64,000 nt of DNA from Nannocystis pusilla (GTDB lineage: Bacteria; Myxococcota_A; Polyangia; Nannocystales; Nannocystaceae), in NCBI RefSeq assembly GCF_026626665.1, contig NZ_JAPNKE010000002.1, positions 3,225,204 through 3,289,203 of the forward strand, given 5' to 3'. Shown piece by piece: positions 40,628-51,754 of the stretch. The notes under the pieces were generated by a model that saw only the letters and a list, made by a program, of their open reading frames with translations, did not search any database and was not told the DNA's origin. Each line of letters opens with the position of its first letter. The stretch's first letter is position 1. The position numbers and the translations under genes were made by a program.

Positions 40628-43371
40628 TCAGGGCGTGCCCTTGATGACCTGCGCGCCGTCGGTGGCGGTGATCTTGCGGGTCTCGGTCTTGCCGTCGGGG
40701 TACTTCCACTTGATGGTGTGCGACCCGGGCGCGACCATGACGACGACCGGCGTCGGCTTGGCCTGCTTCTGGTTGTCGACCCACACGGTGGCCGGCGGGC
40801 GGCCGGGGGCGCTGCCGATCTTGAGCTCGGCGGTCTTGGCCTTCTGCTTCGGCTTGTCGGCCGGCGGCTTCGGCTTGTCGGCCGGCGGCTTCGGCGTCGC
40901 GGTGTTGTTGTTCGGCGGCGGCGTCACCGTGCCGTTGTCGGGCGGCGGCGTCGGGCCCTTGGCCTTGACCAGCACGACCTCGGCGCTGTCGGACGCCTCG
41001 CCGCTGAAGGTCAGCGGCACCTCGCTCGGATCGAACCCCGGCGCCTCGACCAGGACCTTGTAGGACGCGCCGGGCTTGCGCGACAGCTTGAAGCTCGCCG
41101 CCCTTGCCGACCGGCAGCGGCGCGGCGCCGGACTCGAGCAGCTTGACCGTCGCCTCCGGCGGCTTGGTGTTGATCGTGAGGGTGACGTCGCGGACCTGCA
41201 GCTTGACCGGCAGCGCGAGCTGCTGGCCGGCCGAGATCGGGACATCCTGCTCGAACGGCAAGAAGCCCGCGTCCTGCGAGACGACCAGCTTGTGCGTGCC
41301 GGGGCCGAGGTTGGAGATCAGGCGCGGCGTGTTGCCCGGGTACTCGACGCCGTTGACGGTGACGCGGGCGTCGGCCGGCTTCACGTCGAGCTGGATCGTG
41401 CCGACCGTTGCGGTCGGCTGCGGCGGCGCGGCGGTGTCGGCGGCCGCGACCGTCTCGCTGGGCGCCGGCGTGGTCGCCGGGTCGCCGCCGGAGACGAACA
41501 TGACGACGACCACGATCAGCAGCAGCGCGCCGACGCCGGCCGCCGCGTAGAGGGCGATCGGCGGCGGACGCTTGCCGGTCTCGGTGTCCTCGACCTCGAC
41601 CTCGGCCGTGACCGCGTGCGTCTGGGCCTGCGCGACCGGGCGCGGGCCGGTGACCGACGGTGACATCGGCGCCGGCGCGCGGGCCATGCTCGACGAGGCC
41701 GCCGGACTGAGCGTCGCGCCCGGCGGCGGGGCCGGCATCGCCTGCGACGGGCCCTGGGCCACCGAGGCGGCCAGGATCACGGCCGCGGCGCTCGGCGGGA
41801 TCTGGACCGTCGGCGAGCCCTCGTCGGCGTCGGACTCGATCTGGCCGGCCTGCGGCGGCGGCTCGGGCCGCATCGGCCCTCGCCCTCCGGCCGCTTCGCC
41901 TTCGGCGCGCCGACCGGATCGTCGAACAACTTGGTCTCGAGCTCGTCGTCGTCCCAGTCGAGGTCGGACGCCGGCGCGGGCGGAGCCTTGACGGCCGCGG
42001 GCGCCGGGGCGACGCGCGCCTGGGCGGCGCCGGCCTTCGCGGGCTGCGGCGGGGCCCCGCCGGGCACGATCGTCGACTTGAGCGGATCCTTCGGGCCGCC
42101 CATCCCCGGCGGCAACGTCGGCACGCTGCCGGTCGCCGGCGTGCCGGGCTTGAGCGTCGACGGCCGGCTCGACGGCGACATCAACATCGTCTTCGACCGC
42201 TTGCGCGCGGCGGCCAGCTGGTCCTCGCTCGGCTGCAGCGGGTCGCCATCCTTGGCCTCGGCGCGCGGCGGCGCGGCGGAGCGGCCCGCGGCCGTCGGGA
42301 TCGGGGCCGGCCGCGCGGCGGCTTGCGGCGGCACCGTCTTGTTGCCCGGCGGGCGCGGCGGCGGGGCCTTGCGCGGCGCGGCACCGGGCGGCGCGGGCCG
42401 CTGCCCGGGCGCCGGCGGGGCCTTGCCGGAGCCCTTCTCGAGCTCGATCTCTCGCGCGTACTGCTTGCGCATCCACGTCGCAAGGTCCTTGCGGCTGTAG
42501 AACATGCCGTGCGCGAACATGAAGGCCTGGAGGTCGTCGTGGAGCTCCATCGCCGTCTGGTAGCGGGTCTCGGGCTCGCCCGAGAGCGCCTTCATGATGA
42601 TGTTCTCGAGGTCCTTCGGGATCTCCGGGTTCTTCGAGCTCGGCGACGGGACGTCGACGGTGCGCACCATCTCGAGGGTGGCGAAGTCGGTCTCGCCCTG
42701 GAACAGGCGGTTGCCGACCAACACCTCGTGGAGCACCACGCCGAGCGAGAACACGTCGCTGCGGCGGTCGAGCGGCATGCCGCGGACCTGCTCCGGGGAC
42801 ATGTAGCCGAACTTGCCCTTGAGGATGCCGGCCTGCGTGCGCGAGACCCGGCCGGCGGCCTTGGCCACGCCGAAGTCGATGAGCTTCACCTCGCCCTCGT
42901 ACGACACGAGGATGTTCGGCGGGCTCACGTCGCGGTGGACGATGTTGAGGTGCCGGCCGTGCTTGTCGCGCTTGTTGTGGGCGTAGTCGAGGCCCTCGCA
43001 GATTTTCATCACCACGAAGCAGGCCTGCGCGAGCGGCATCGGCTTGCCCTGCTGCTGGCAGCGGGTGAAGATGTTGCGGAGGTCCTTGCCGGCGACGTAC
43101 TCGAGCGCGATGTAGAAGCTGTCGCCCTGCTGGCCGAGGTTGTAGATCTGCGCGATGTTCCCGTGCTGGAGCTGGCCGGCGATCTTGGCCTCGTCCTTGA
43201 ACATCGTGATGAATTCGTCATCCTCGGCGATGTGCGGCAGGATCCGCTTCACGGCGACGATCCGTTCGAAGCCCTCGACGCCCTGCTCGACGGCCTTGTA
43301 CACCTCCGCCATGCCGCCCACGCTGATGCGCTCCATCAGCTTGTAGGGGCCAACTGGGTGATCTGATTCAA
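40628..43371 (-). CDS. Ser/Thr protein kinase with transmembrane helix and PEGA-like C-terminus (three frameshifts)
   Basis: Start taken as TTG 43371, preceded by GGAG; repairing TT to TTT at 43352 gives LNQITQFGPYKLMERISVGG, the common start of myxobacterial kinases. The kinase core has SVGGMAEVYKAV, IVAVKRIL, NIVHRDVSPPNILV, KLIDFGVAKAAG, GKFGYMSPEQVRG. A Pro/Ala-rich spacer of about 250 residues follows, then a helix (PPIALYAAAGVGALLLIVVV) and PEGA-like repeats (IQLDVKPADARVTVNGVEYP, LTINTKPPEATVKLLESG) that may bind the cell wall. Two further frame changes lie at 41877-41879 and near 41100. A membrane-anchored signalling kinase. Confidence 0.88.
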
Positions 43372-43660
43372 CGCGAACTCCGGCCCGTGCACGCGAGGAA
43401 GCAGGGCCCCGCCATGTGACCCCGGGCGCGAGCGAAAGTCAATCGGCCGCCAGCGGCGGCTCCCGCGCGCCTTGCCGGCGGCAAACGTGGCGGTCCGAGC
43501 CAGCGCTGGAGAGCGACCTCCGGGCACCGCGCGAGGGCCCGCCGCGGCGCCGGGTGACCTCGCCACCTCACGGGCGCCTCGCAGGTCGCGCGCCGTCCTC
43601 GCCGGGCGAAGGTGAGCCGCGCGCCCCTGACAGTGCGCGCCGGACCTGTTACCTTCGCGG

Positions 43661-43996
43661 GTGACACCGATGCGGCCCATCGCCGACGACCCCACGACGG
43701 TCGCGGGCATCACCCGCGCCGAAGGCCCGCAGTCCGTCAGCCCGGCCGCGGCCGAAGCGGAGGCTGTCGCGGCGACCGCGTCGACGAGCGGTGTGTCGCC
43801 CAGCGAGGCGCTCGCGGCGGCGGTCGCCGCCGGCACCCTCGAACCGGCGGTCGCGGCGGAGCGGCTCGTCGCGGCGACCGTCGCGGCCCAGCGCCCGGCC
43901 CGCGTCTCCCCCGAAGTGTGGTCCGCGGTGGAACGTGAGGTCTCGGCGCTGCTCGCCGACGACCCGGCGCTGGCCGATCTCTTGGCGCCGATTTAG
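43661..43996 (+). CDS. small helical conserved protein, unknown function
   Basis: 111 residues from GTG 43661 (ATG 43670 possible). Ala/Val-rich helices: SPSEALAAAVAAGTLEPAVA, AERLVAATVAAQRP, VSPEVWSAVEREVSALLADD, ending LADLLAPI. The last part resembles FlgM-like or other small myxobacterial hypothetical proteins, but no domain is certain. It diverges from the PEGA kinase across a 289-bp gap (43372-43660) in which I see no palindromes. Confidence 0.6.
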   Translation: MTPMRPIADDPTTVAGITRAEGPQSVSPAAAEAEAVAATASTSGVSPSEALAAAVAAGTLEPAVAAERLVAATVAAQRPARVSPEVWSAVEREVSALLADDPALADLLAPI

Positions 43997-44059
43997 TGCC
44001 CGCCGCGGGGGTTTTGCCGCCTCTGCGAGCGTCTGCGGGCGCGCCGGCGGTTCGCCGAA

Positions 44060-44104
44060 CCTGTCCCCCGGGACAGGCCTCGCGCCCACCTGTCCTCGAG
44101 GACA
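44060..44104. terminator. two perfect palindromes at a convergent junction
   Basis: CCTGTCCC-CC-GGGACAGG at 44060-44077 (8-bp stem) and TGTCCTCGAGGACA at 44091-44104 lie between the convergent genes ending at 43996 and 44130. Same family as the other junction palindromes. Confidence 0.55.
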
Positions 44105-44129
44105 CTTTCGTCGCGACCGCGAGCCCCGC

Positions 44130-44390
44130 TCACGCCTCGAGCAGCGCGCGGACCTGCGGCGACACGAAGTGCGCCTCGGTGTCGAAGCCCTTCAGCGAGT
44201 TGGCGAGCACCTCCAGGCGCTCGGCCGGCTTGAGCCGCTTGTCCATGATGACCCGCCACTCGCCGCGGACCTTGCACAGGCCGCCGCTGCCCTGCGACAG
44301 GCCGGTCATCGCCTCGTAGCAGACCCGCACCCCGAGGTTGCTCGCCAGCTGCTCGAGCTCGCCGAGCTGCTTTTGCACGTCGCCCGCCAC
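44130..44390 (-). CDS. small conserved protein, unknown function
   Basis: 86 residues from ATG 44390, intact. LGELEQLASNLGVRVCYEAM, GSGGLCKVRGEWRVIMDKRL, KPAERLEVLANSLKGFDTEA. This layout (short helix, GGxCxVRG strand, then helix ending in a 'FD' motif) is widespread in deltaproteobacteria and myxobacteria as a protein of unknown role, probably cytoplasmic. The vWA gene lies 62 bases upstream on the same strand. Confidence 0.8.
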   Translation of the reverse strand: MAGDVQKQLGELEQLASNLGVRVCYEAMTGLSQGSGGLCKVRGEWRVIMDKRLKPAERLEVLANSLKGFDTEAHFVSPQVRALLEA

Positions 44391-44452
44391 CGGCCGTCAC
44401 CTTAGCCCCGGACACCGGCGCTTGAGAAGACCCCGGCGACGCGAGATGCGGG

Positions 44453-46433
44453 CTACTTGGCGGCGAACGGCGACAGCGGATAGTGCGTGCAGACCGCCGA
44501 TTGCAGCGCGCCCGACACCGCGGCGCCGAAGCCGAGCGCGCCCGACGCGACCTCGTCGATGTCGAACACCGCCCCGCCGGTGGCCGCCGGGATCGCCTGC
44601 TGACCGCGGTACGGCGCGAACAACCCGGCGCGGACGTCGAGGCACTCGCACGCCCCGCCCACCTTGGCCGCGAAGCTGAACACCCGCACCTCGGCCGCGC
44701 GCAGGGCCGCGACGGTGTCGCGGTAGCCGTGCTGCACGCGCTGGCCGCTCTGCACCGCGGGCGCCTCGCCGAAGTCGTCGTCGGTGGCGTGGACCACCGC
44801 GCGCAGCGTGGTCGCGCGGTCGCGCCAGGCGAACTGGGTCGCGGCGGCGTGGAGCGCGTCGAGCGTGTTCTCCGGCCAGTCGAAATTGGCCTCGCCGGCG
44901 ACGACCTCGCGGTTGCTGGCGGTGAACTGCTGCCACTTCGCCAGCTCCTGCTGCAGCGCCGCCAGGTCGGTGAACGCCTGGCCGCCGTTCGTGACCATCA
45001 CGTCGTCGACGAACACGACCAGGCCGTAGCGGGCGTCGAGGTTGTGGGCCCGCACGGTCGCGTCGACCGCGGCGATCTCGCGGCCGATCTTGCCGAGCAT
45101 GAAGTTCATCGTCGTCGACACATCGACCGCGAACACCACGTCGATCTGCTGCTTGCGCACCACCGCCGGGTCGGCGCACGAGGCCTGGGCCACCACGGCC
45201 GCCAGGCCGTCGCGCTCGCCCCGGGTCGCGGTCGCCCCCCCGGACGCGTGCGAGTTCGGGCCGCCGGTCAAGACTGCTCCCGGGGCCATGTTCGGAGGGA
45301 CATGTCCTTCGGGACCTGGTGCTTGAGGCATGCTGCCATCGAGCACCACGCCGCCGACGACACCGCCGACCACCCCGCCCTCGACGCCGCCGACCATCCC
45401 ACCCTCGACGCCGCCGACCACCCCGCCGGGCACGCCGCCTTCGACGCCGCCTTCGACCACGTCGACGACACCGCCCACGACCCCGTGGATCTCGCCGATG
45501 CCGACGGCCACCCCCTCGCCGAAGCCCCCGCCGCCCTCGCCGCGCAGCGCGAGCAGGCCGGCGTAGGCGCTGTCGTCCTCTGTCAGGACGGCGCTGAGGA
45601 CGTTGGCGTCGTGGCTCAGCGCGCCGAGGATCGCGAACTCGCCGCCATCGATGGGCTCCGGCCTGCGCTTGCTGCGGCGCGACTTCTTGCCCGGCCGCTG
45701 CGCCTCGACCGGCGCCTCTTCAGCGAGTTCCGGCGTGACGGGCTCCGCCGCGAGCACGCCCTCCTGCGCCAGCGGGATCGCTGTCGGGCCGGAGGTCACG
45801 AGATCCAGGCCGGGCTCGACGGGAGCTGGCGGCGGCGCCGGAGGTAGTGGCGGCGGCAGGTGCGCGGCGTACAGCTCGCGGGCCCGGGTCACCTCGATGG
45901 GCTCGACCGTGGGCGCGTAGATCACCCGCATCAGCGGCGAATCGTCCTCGGCCGTCGGCTCGCCGCGCAGCTTGAGCACGTTCTCGACCTTCTCGATCCG
46001 CCAGCAGCGCCACCATGGCGACCAGGGCCGCGCCGGTGACGAGCTGCCGGGCCAGGTCGCGGGCGTGAAAGCGGGCCGACCACGGCAGGTGCTCGCGCGT
46101 GACCCGCTGGACCTCGAGGGTGATGTCCGGGTGGGCCGCGACGCGCAGCGACGCCCGGTCGCCCGGCGACAGGGTCACCCTGCCCTCGGCGGGCTGCGTG
46201 CGCTCACCGACGTGGACTTCGCCGACGAGGCCGGCGGGGACGACGAGGGTCGCGCCGTCGGTCAGCAGCGCGTGCTCGCCGATCCCGGGGAGCACGAGAT
46301 CGCAGCCCTTGCGCTCGCCGAGGGCGACGGGGGTCGCGTCGTCGGCCGCGAACTGGGCCACCGTACGGCCCCGGAAAGAGAGGCGGATCCCCCAACCACA
46401 GGGCTCCCCGGGCGCGGCGTCGGCCTTCGGCAT
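44453..46433 (-). CDS. AgmX/FHA-like N-domain, Gly-rich linker and von Willebrand A domain (one frameshift)
   Basis: About 660 residues from ATG 46433, after GGGGG. The N-terminus (GWGIRLSFRGRTVAQFAADD, VALGERKGCDLVLPG) resembles the FHA-like domain of AgmX-type gliding proteins. A helix follows (LARQLVTGAALVAMVALL), then a frame change at 45998 (one base extra) into IEKVENVLKLRGEPTAEDD. A Pro-rich part and a Gly/Val repeat (GGVVGGVEGGMVGGVEGG) come next. Residues DVVFAVDVSTTMNFMLGKIG start a vWA domain (MIDAS DxSxT). A palindrome copy at 45275-45330 encodes the linker GSMPQAPGPEGHVPPNM. It may bind a protein ligand at the envelope; an AgmX role is inference only. Confidence 0.72.
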
Positions 46434-46575
46434 GCCCCCGGAACGTAGCCTTCCGGCGCGAGATTCACCAGCGCCGGGCCGGGGACGGGCGTCGGGGCCG
46501 GCCCCGGCTTGTGAGCTGACCCGCGCCTGCGCGCGGGTCGGCGCGCCGGGGGGCCCGTGGTAGAAAGCGCGGGCT

Positions 46576-48366
<1,791 letters not shown>

Positions 48367-48367
48367 G

Positions 48368-48470
48368 CTGCCCGCACGGGCAGGTCGTTTCGGACATGGC
48401 GCCAGGGACATGGCGCCATGTTCATGTCCCGAGTGGCATGTCCATCCGGTCCAGGCGCGCGACGTCGACC
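48368..48470. terminator. hairpins after ffh at a convergent junction
   Basis: CTGCCCG-CA-CGGGCAG at 48368-48383 begins immediately after the ffh stop codon. It is followed by GGACATGGCGCC twice and GCATGTCC copies to about 48450. The rest of the gap to yacG (48471-48700) holds no feature I can support. Terminator role inferred from position and stem. Confidence 0.55.
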
Positions 48471-48700
48471 GGCCCGGCGGACTCGCCGGTTCAGTGCTGA
48501 CGTCCGCGGCTCGACGAGCGCGACGGCAGTGATCGGCCAGGAGGGCTCGCCTGGCCCGCAGTCGACTCGACGCCGGCCGCGCAGTCGCGTCACCCAGCCG
48601 CTCCGTCCGCGCCGGCTCCTCGTCGTCCGCAGCGACGGCCGCCGCGCCACGCCCCGAGTCGAACTTTCAGCCGCCCGGCGGACACCACGCCGCCTGCGGC

Positions 48701-48883
48701 TCAGTTCTCGCCGCGGACGCCCGGCTCCTCGTCGTCGGCGGTGATCGGCCGGGAGATCCGGTACGCCTCGCCGAGCCAGTTGCCGAGGTCGATCGTCTTG
48801 CAGCGCTGCGAGCAGAACGGCCGGTACGCGAAGTCTTCGGGCACCTCCTGCTCTTTGTGACAGATCGGGCAGCGGATCTTCAT
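48701..48883 (-). CDS. yacG: DNA gyrase inhibitor YacG-like zinc protein
   Basis: 60 residues from ATG 48883. The zinc ribbon MKIRCPICHKEQEVPEDF with RPFCSQRCKTIDLGNWLGEA has the C-x2-C-x15-C-x3-C spacing of the YacG family, and YRISRPITADDEEP follows as in homologues. YacG binds GyrB and inhibits DNA gyrase in E. coli. It has no operon partner here (ffh ends convergently). Confidence 0.9.
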   Translation of the reverse strand: MKIRCPICHKEQEVPEDFAYRPFCSQRCKTIDLGNWLGEAYRISRPITADDEEPGVRGEN

Positions 48884-49122
48884 CCCTGCCGACGCTAGCA
48901 CGCTCGCACGCCGACGCCACCAGCGCCGGAACTCGCGCACGCGAGCCGGCTCGCGGCGTACGTCGGCGTCGGCCGCGAACCCGCCCCGCGCCGCTCTCGG
49001 GACCGGGCGGTCGCACCGCCCTGCTCGCCTCGGCGCTTGCGAGGCCGGCCATACCGCCGCAGCCATGACCTCGCGAGGCACGACGGCCATCGCCCGCACC
49101 CGTCGCCCATACTGCTGCGAGC

Positions 49123-49896
49123 ATGGCCCTGGGGTCGGTCTTGCTCGGCCTGTCGCTCGTCGGCTCGCCCACGACGTCGTCGCGGCGACTCGAACGCGTC
49201 CCGCCGGCCTCGTGCACGCCCACGCCGGCGGCCTCCTCGTCGAAGTCGACGCCACGCGCGAGCGACCGCACGCGGACGACTCGACCACCCGCGGGCCGCA
49301 GATCACCGAACAGGTCGCTCGCGAACCTCTCCGCCGCGCCCCTGCCCGCCCGTGCCCGCGTCCGGCGCAGCGCCGCTCTCCTGGCGCTGTCGCTGCCGCT
49401 CCTCGCTACGGGCGCCGCGCTGGTGGTGCTGCGCACCCGCAGCTTCGATCGCCAGGTCGGCAGCTGCGCGATCGGGCCGACACAGCCGCTGTGCAGCGAG
49501 CCCGCGATCGTCGCGCACGCCCACTACGCGGCCGCGGGCGCGGGGCTCGTCGCCGCCGGCCTCGGCCTCGTCGCCGCCGGCGTCACCGCGGCCGTGCCGG
49601 TGACGCGCCGCGTCTGGCTCGCGGAGGCGATCGTCGGCGGAGCGACGCTCATCCTCGGCGCGGTGTGGCTGACCGCCGAGAGCGCCACCTATCCGCGCGG
49701 CCTCGGCGAAGACTACGTGGCCCGCGTCGAGCCGTGGTTCGCTCGCCGCGCCGTCGCGGCCTCGCTGCTCGGAGCGGGGCTGGGCCTGACGCTCGGCGCC
49801 GGCGTGGGCCTGTTGCCGCCGTCCTGCGCGGCGCGGCGCTCGACCTGGAGACCGACGTTGATCCCGCTCGGCCTCGGCGTGACCGGCCGCTTCTGA
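49123..49896 (+). CDS. membrane protein with four helices, unknown function
   Basis: 257 residues from ATG 49123. A signal-like start (MALGSVLLGLSLVGSPTTSS), a Ser/Thr/Pro/Arg-rich stretch of about 60 residues, then helices LLALSLPLLATGAALVVL, AAGAGLVAAGLGLVAAGVTA, WLAEAIVGGATLILGAVWLT and LLGAGLGLTLGAGVGLLP, ending GLGVTGRF. The region around 49200-49320 reads almost as well in a second frame, so a further frame change in the N-terminal third cannot be excluded. Divergent from yacG. Confidence 0.5.
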   Translation: MALGSVLLGLSLVGSPTTSSRRLERVPPASCTPTPAASSSKSTPRASDRTRTTRPPAGRRSPNRSLANLSAAPLPARARVRRSAALLALSLPLLATGAALVVLRTRSFDRQVGSCAIGPTQPLCSEPAIVAHAHYAAAGAGLVAAGLGLVAAGVTAAVPVTRRVWLAEAIVGGATLILGAVWLTAESATYPRGLGEDYVARVEPWFARRAVAASLLGAGLGLTLGAGVGLLPPSCAARRSTWRPTLIPLGLGVTGRF

Positions 49897-49939
49897 GGGC
49901 CTGACGGCTTCGAGTGGCTCGAGGCTCGGTCGACCCGAC

Positions 49940-50105
49940 GACGAGGCCGGAGTGTCATCTTGCACTTTGAACATGTCCACAAGGACATGCTCTCACGGGC
50001 AGCACGTGGGCCCGCCGCTCTCGCCGGGCGACCCAACGACGAGAGGAGGCCGGAGCCTCCTCTTGCACTTCGGACAGGTCCCGAAGGACCTGCTCTCACG
50101 GACAG
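49940..50105. terminator. duplicated hairpin block with compensatory base changes, convergent junction
   Basis: Two related blocks share GACGAGGCCGGAG or GAGGAGGCCGGAGCC, TCTTGCACTT and a hairpin followed by GCTCTCACGG. Hairpin 1 is CATGTCC-ACAA-GGACATG (49972-49989). Hairpin 2 is CAGGTCC-CGAA-GGACCTG (50075-50092). The T:A pair of the first is C:G-type in the second, so pairing is kept. On the minus strand hairpin 2 has a UUCG loop closed by C-G. It lies between the membrane protein (ends 49896) and the beta-helix cluster (first gene ends 50107). Confidence 0.65.
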
Positions 50106-50106
50106 C

Positions 50107-51612
50107 TCAGCGAGCCGGGCGGTCGGCGCCGGCGTAGTCGGTCTCGCCGTCGGTGGCCGGGCGCGGGTCGCCGTTGAAGTCGGTCGCGGGGTCGCCGTCC
50201 TTCCACACGGCGAGGGTCGCGATCGGCGTGTCGAGCTTGGCCTTGTACACGCCGCCGACCTGCCCCTCGAACCACGCCATCGCGTCGGCCATGGTGGCGG
50301 CGAGGTTGGTGTCGCCGTCAGTCTTGCCCTCGTCGATCGCGGAGTTCTCGAACGTCACGGTCGGGCAGTCGATCGACGGCGCGACGAACGCGATGATCAC
50401 CGAGTTGCGGACCGTGGTCGCGCCGGCGTCGGGCATGCACAGGAGCGAGCGGGCGCCGACCTCGGACAGGTTGTTGACGACCGTCGAGTAGACCAGGCTG
50501 AGCTCGTGGCCCTGGCCGGTGAGCAGGCCGCCGTAGTTCGACTCGGCGTTCGAGCCGTTGTTCGAGATGTAGCTGTTGACGATCGCCGTCGCGCCCGCGC
50601 CGAACGCCGACAGGCCGCCCGAGGTGTTCTTGTAGAACACGCTGCGGTTGAAGTGCGCGTTGCAGTCGGTGCCGACGTAGCCCTGGCGGTTGAGGCTGAA
50701 GGTCAGGTCGGTGCCCTGGAGCTGCGAGCCGGTGCAGGTCAGGCCGGTGTCGTCGGCGTTGCTGGCGAGGTTGAGCTTGCCGAGCAGGACCTTCGACGAC
50801 GGGTTGATCTGCAGGGTCGGCCCGGCGTTGGAGCGGATCTTGGCGATGCCGCCGTCGCCGACGATCGCCAGGTTGCTCGCCTCGGGCACGACCAGCGACG
50901 GCTGGATGTAGTTGCCGGTCTTGACCTTGATGGTCCAGCCGAGCGACGGGTCGTTCATCGCCACGTGGTCGAGCGCGTGGGTGATCTGGCAGAACGGCGC
51001 GGCCATGGTGCCGTCGCCGATGTCGCACTGGGCGACCCCGTCGACGTAGACGACGTACTCGAGCGCGAAGCAGGCCCCCGTCTCGCTGTTGCACGCGCTG
51101 TCCGGGCAGTCGTCGTGCTCGACGCAGCCGACGCACTCGTTGGTGGCCGCGTCGCACACCGGCGTCGCGTCCGCGCACAGGCCCTTGTTCTCCGGCGTGC
51201 ACACCACGCAGGCGCCCGAGTCCGGGTTGCACACCGGCGTTTCGGCGTCGACCCCGGCGCAGGTCGCGTCCGGGTCCGGCGTGCTGCCGCAGCCGACGCA
51301 GGCCTGGTCGATGCAGAACGGCTTCGAGGGGTCGGAGCAGTCGCCGTCGCCGGCGCAGCCCATGTTGCCGGTGGTCGGCCCGGTGGTCGACGTGCTCGTG
51401 GTGGTCGTCGACGTCTCGGTGTCCGTCGTCGGCTCGACCGTGGTCGTCGGCGACGTCGTCGTCACGTCCGGGGTGGTCGTGTTCGACGTCTCGCTCGTCT
51501 CGCTGTCGGTCTCGGTCCCGCTCTCCGTCTCCCCGGGGGTGTAGGTCGGCGGACAGCCGGCGACCAGCGGCGCGCAGGCCAAGATTGCGACGGTCCAGTA
51601 CTGTCGGGTCAT
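50107..51612 (-). CDS. Cys-rich lipoprotein with right-handed beta-helix (paralogue 5 in transcription order)
   Basis: 501 residues, intact. ATG 51612 gives MTRQYWTVAILACAPLVAGC (lipobox). A Thr/Ser-rich linker of about 70 residues follows, then cysteine modules (CAGDGDCSDPSKPFCIDQAC, TPVCNPDSGACVVCTPENK, CVEHDDCPDSACNSETGAC). Next is a parallel beta-helix domain (about 180-440) with NRSVFYKNTSGGLSAFGAGA, IVNSYISNNGSNAESN, SLVYSTVVNNLSE, TVRNSVIIAF. The C-terminal signature is GDPATDFNGDPRP...YAGADRP. Beta-helix domains often bind or cleave polysaccharide, but no pectinase-type catalytic set is evident. Confidence 0.85.
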   Translation of the reverse strand: MTRQYWTVAILACAPLVAGCPPTYTPGETESGTETDSETSETSNTTTPDVTTTSPTTTVEPTTDTETSTTTTSTSTTGPTTGNMGCAGDGDCSDPSKPFCIDQACVGCGSTPDPDATCAGVDAETPVCNPDSGACVVCTPENKGLCADATPVCDAATNECVGCVEHDDCPDSACNSETGACFALEYVVYVDGVAQCDIGDGTMAAPFCQITHALDHVAMNDPSLGWTIKVKTGNYIQPSLVVPEASNLAIVGDGGIAKIRSNAGPTLQINPSSKVLLGKLNLASNADDTGLTCTGSQLQGTDLTFSLNRQGYVGTDCNAHFNRSVFYKNTSGGLSAFGAGATAIVNSYISNNGSNAESNYGGLLTGQGHELSLVYSTVVNNLSEVGARSLLCMPDAGATTVRNSVIIAFVAPSIDCPTVTFENSAIDEGKTDGDTNLAATMADAMAWFEGQVGGVYKAKLDTPIATLAVWKDGDPATDFNGDPRPATDGETDYAGADRPAR

Positions 51613-51754
51613 CGGTAACTCCTAGTGCACAAAGGGGATCGCGGCCAGGATGCACCGGGCCACGCGAGTTGTCCACAAAGCCATCCCCGGACCGGAAAAC
51701 TCGCCACCGGCCCGGCGACCGCGGCGATTTCGGCCGCGGTGGCATCATTCACGC

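Noticed and set aside
45330..45600. Plus-strand Pro/Thr-rich frame (TPPTTPPSTPP) as a cell-wall-like protein
   Set aside because: It is the antisense of the Gly/Val repeat of the vWA protein, which has a proper domain order.
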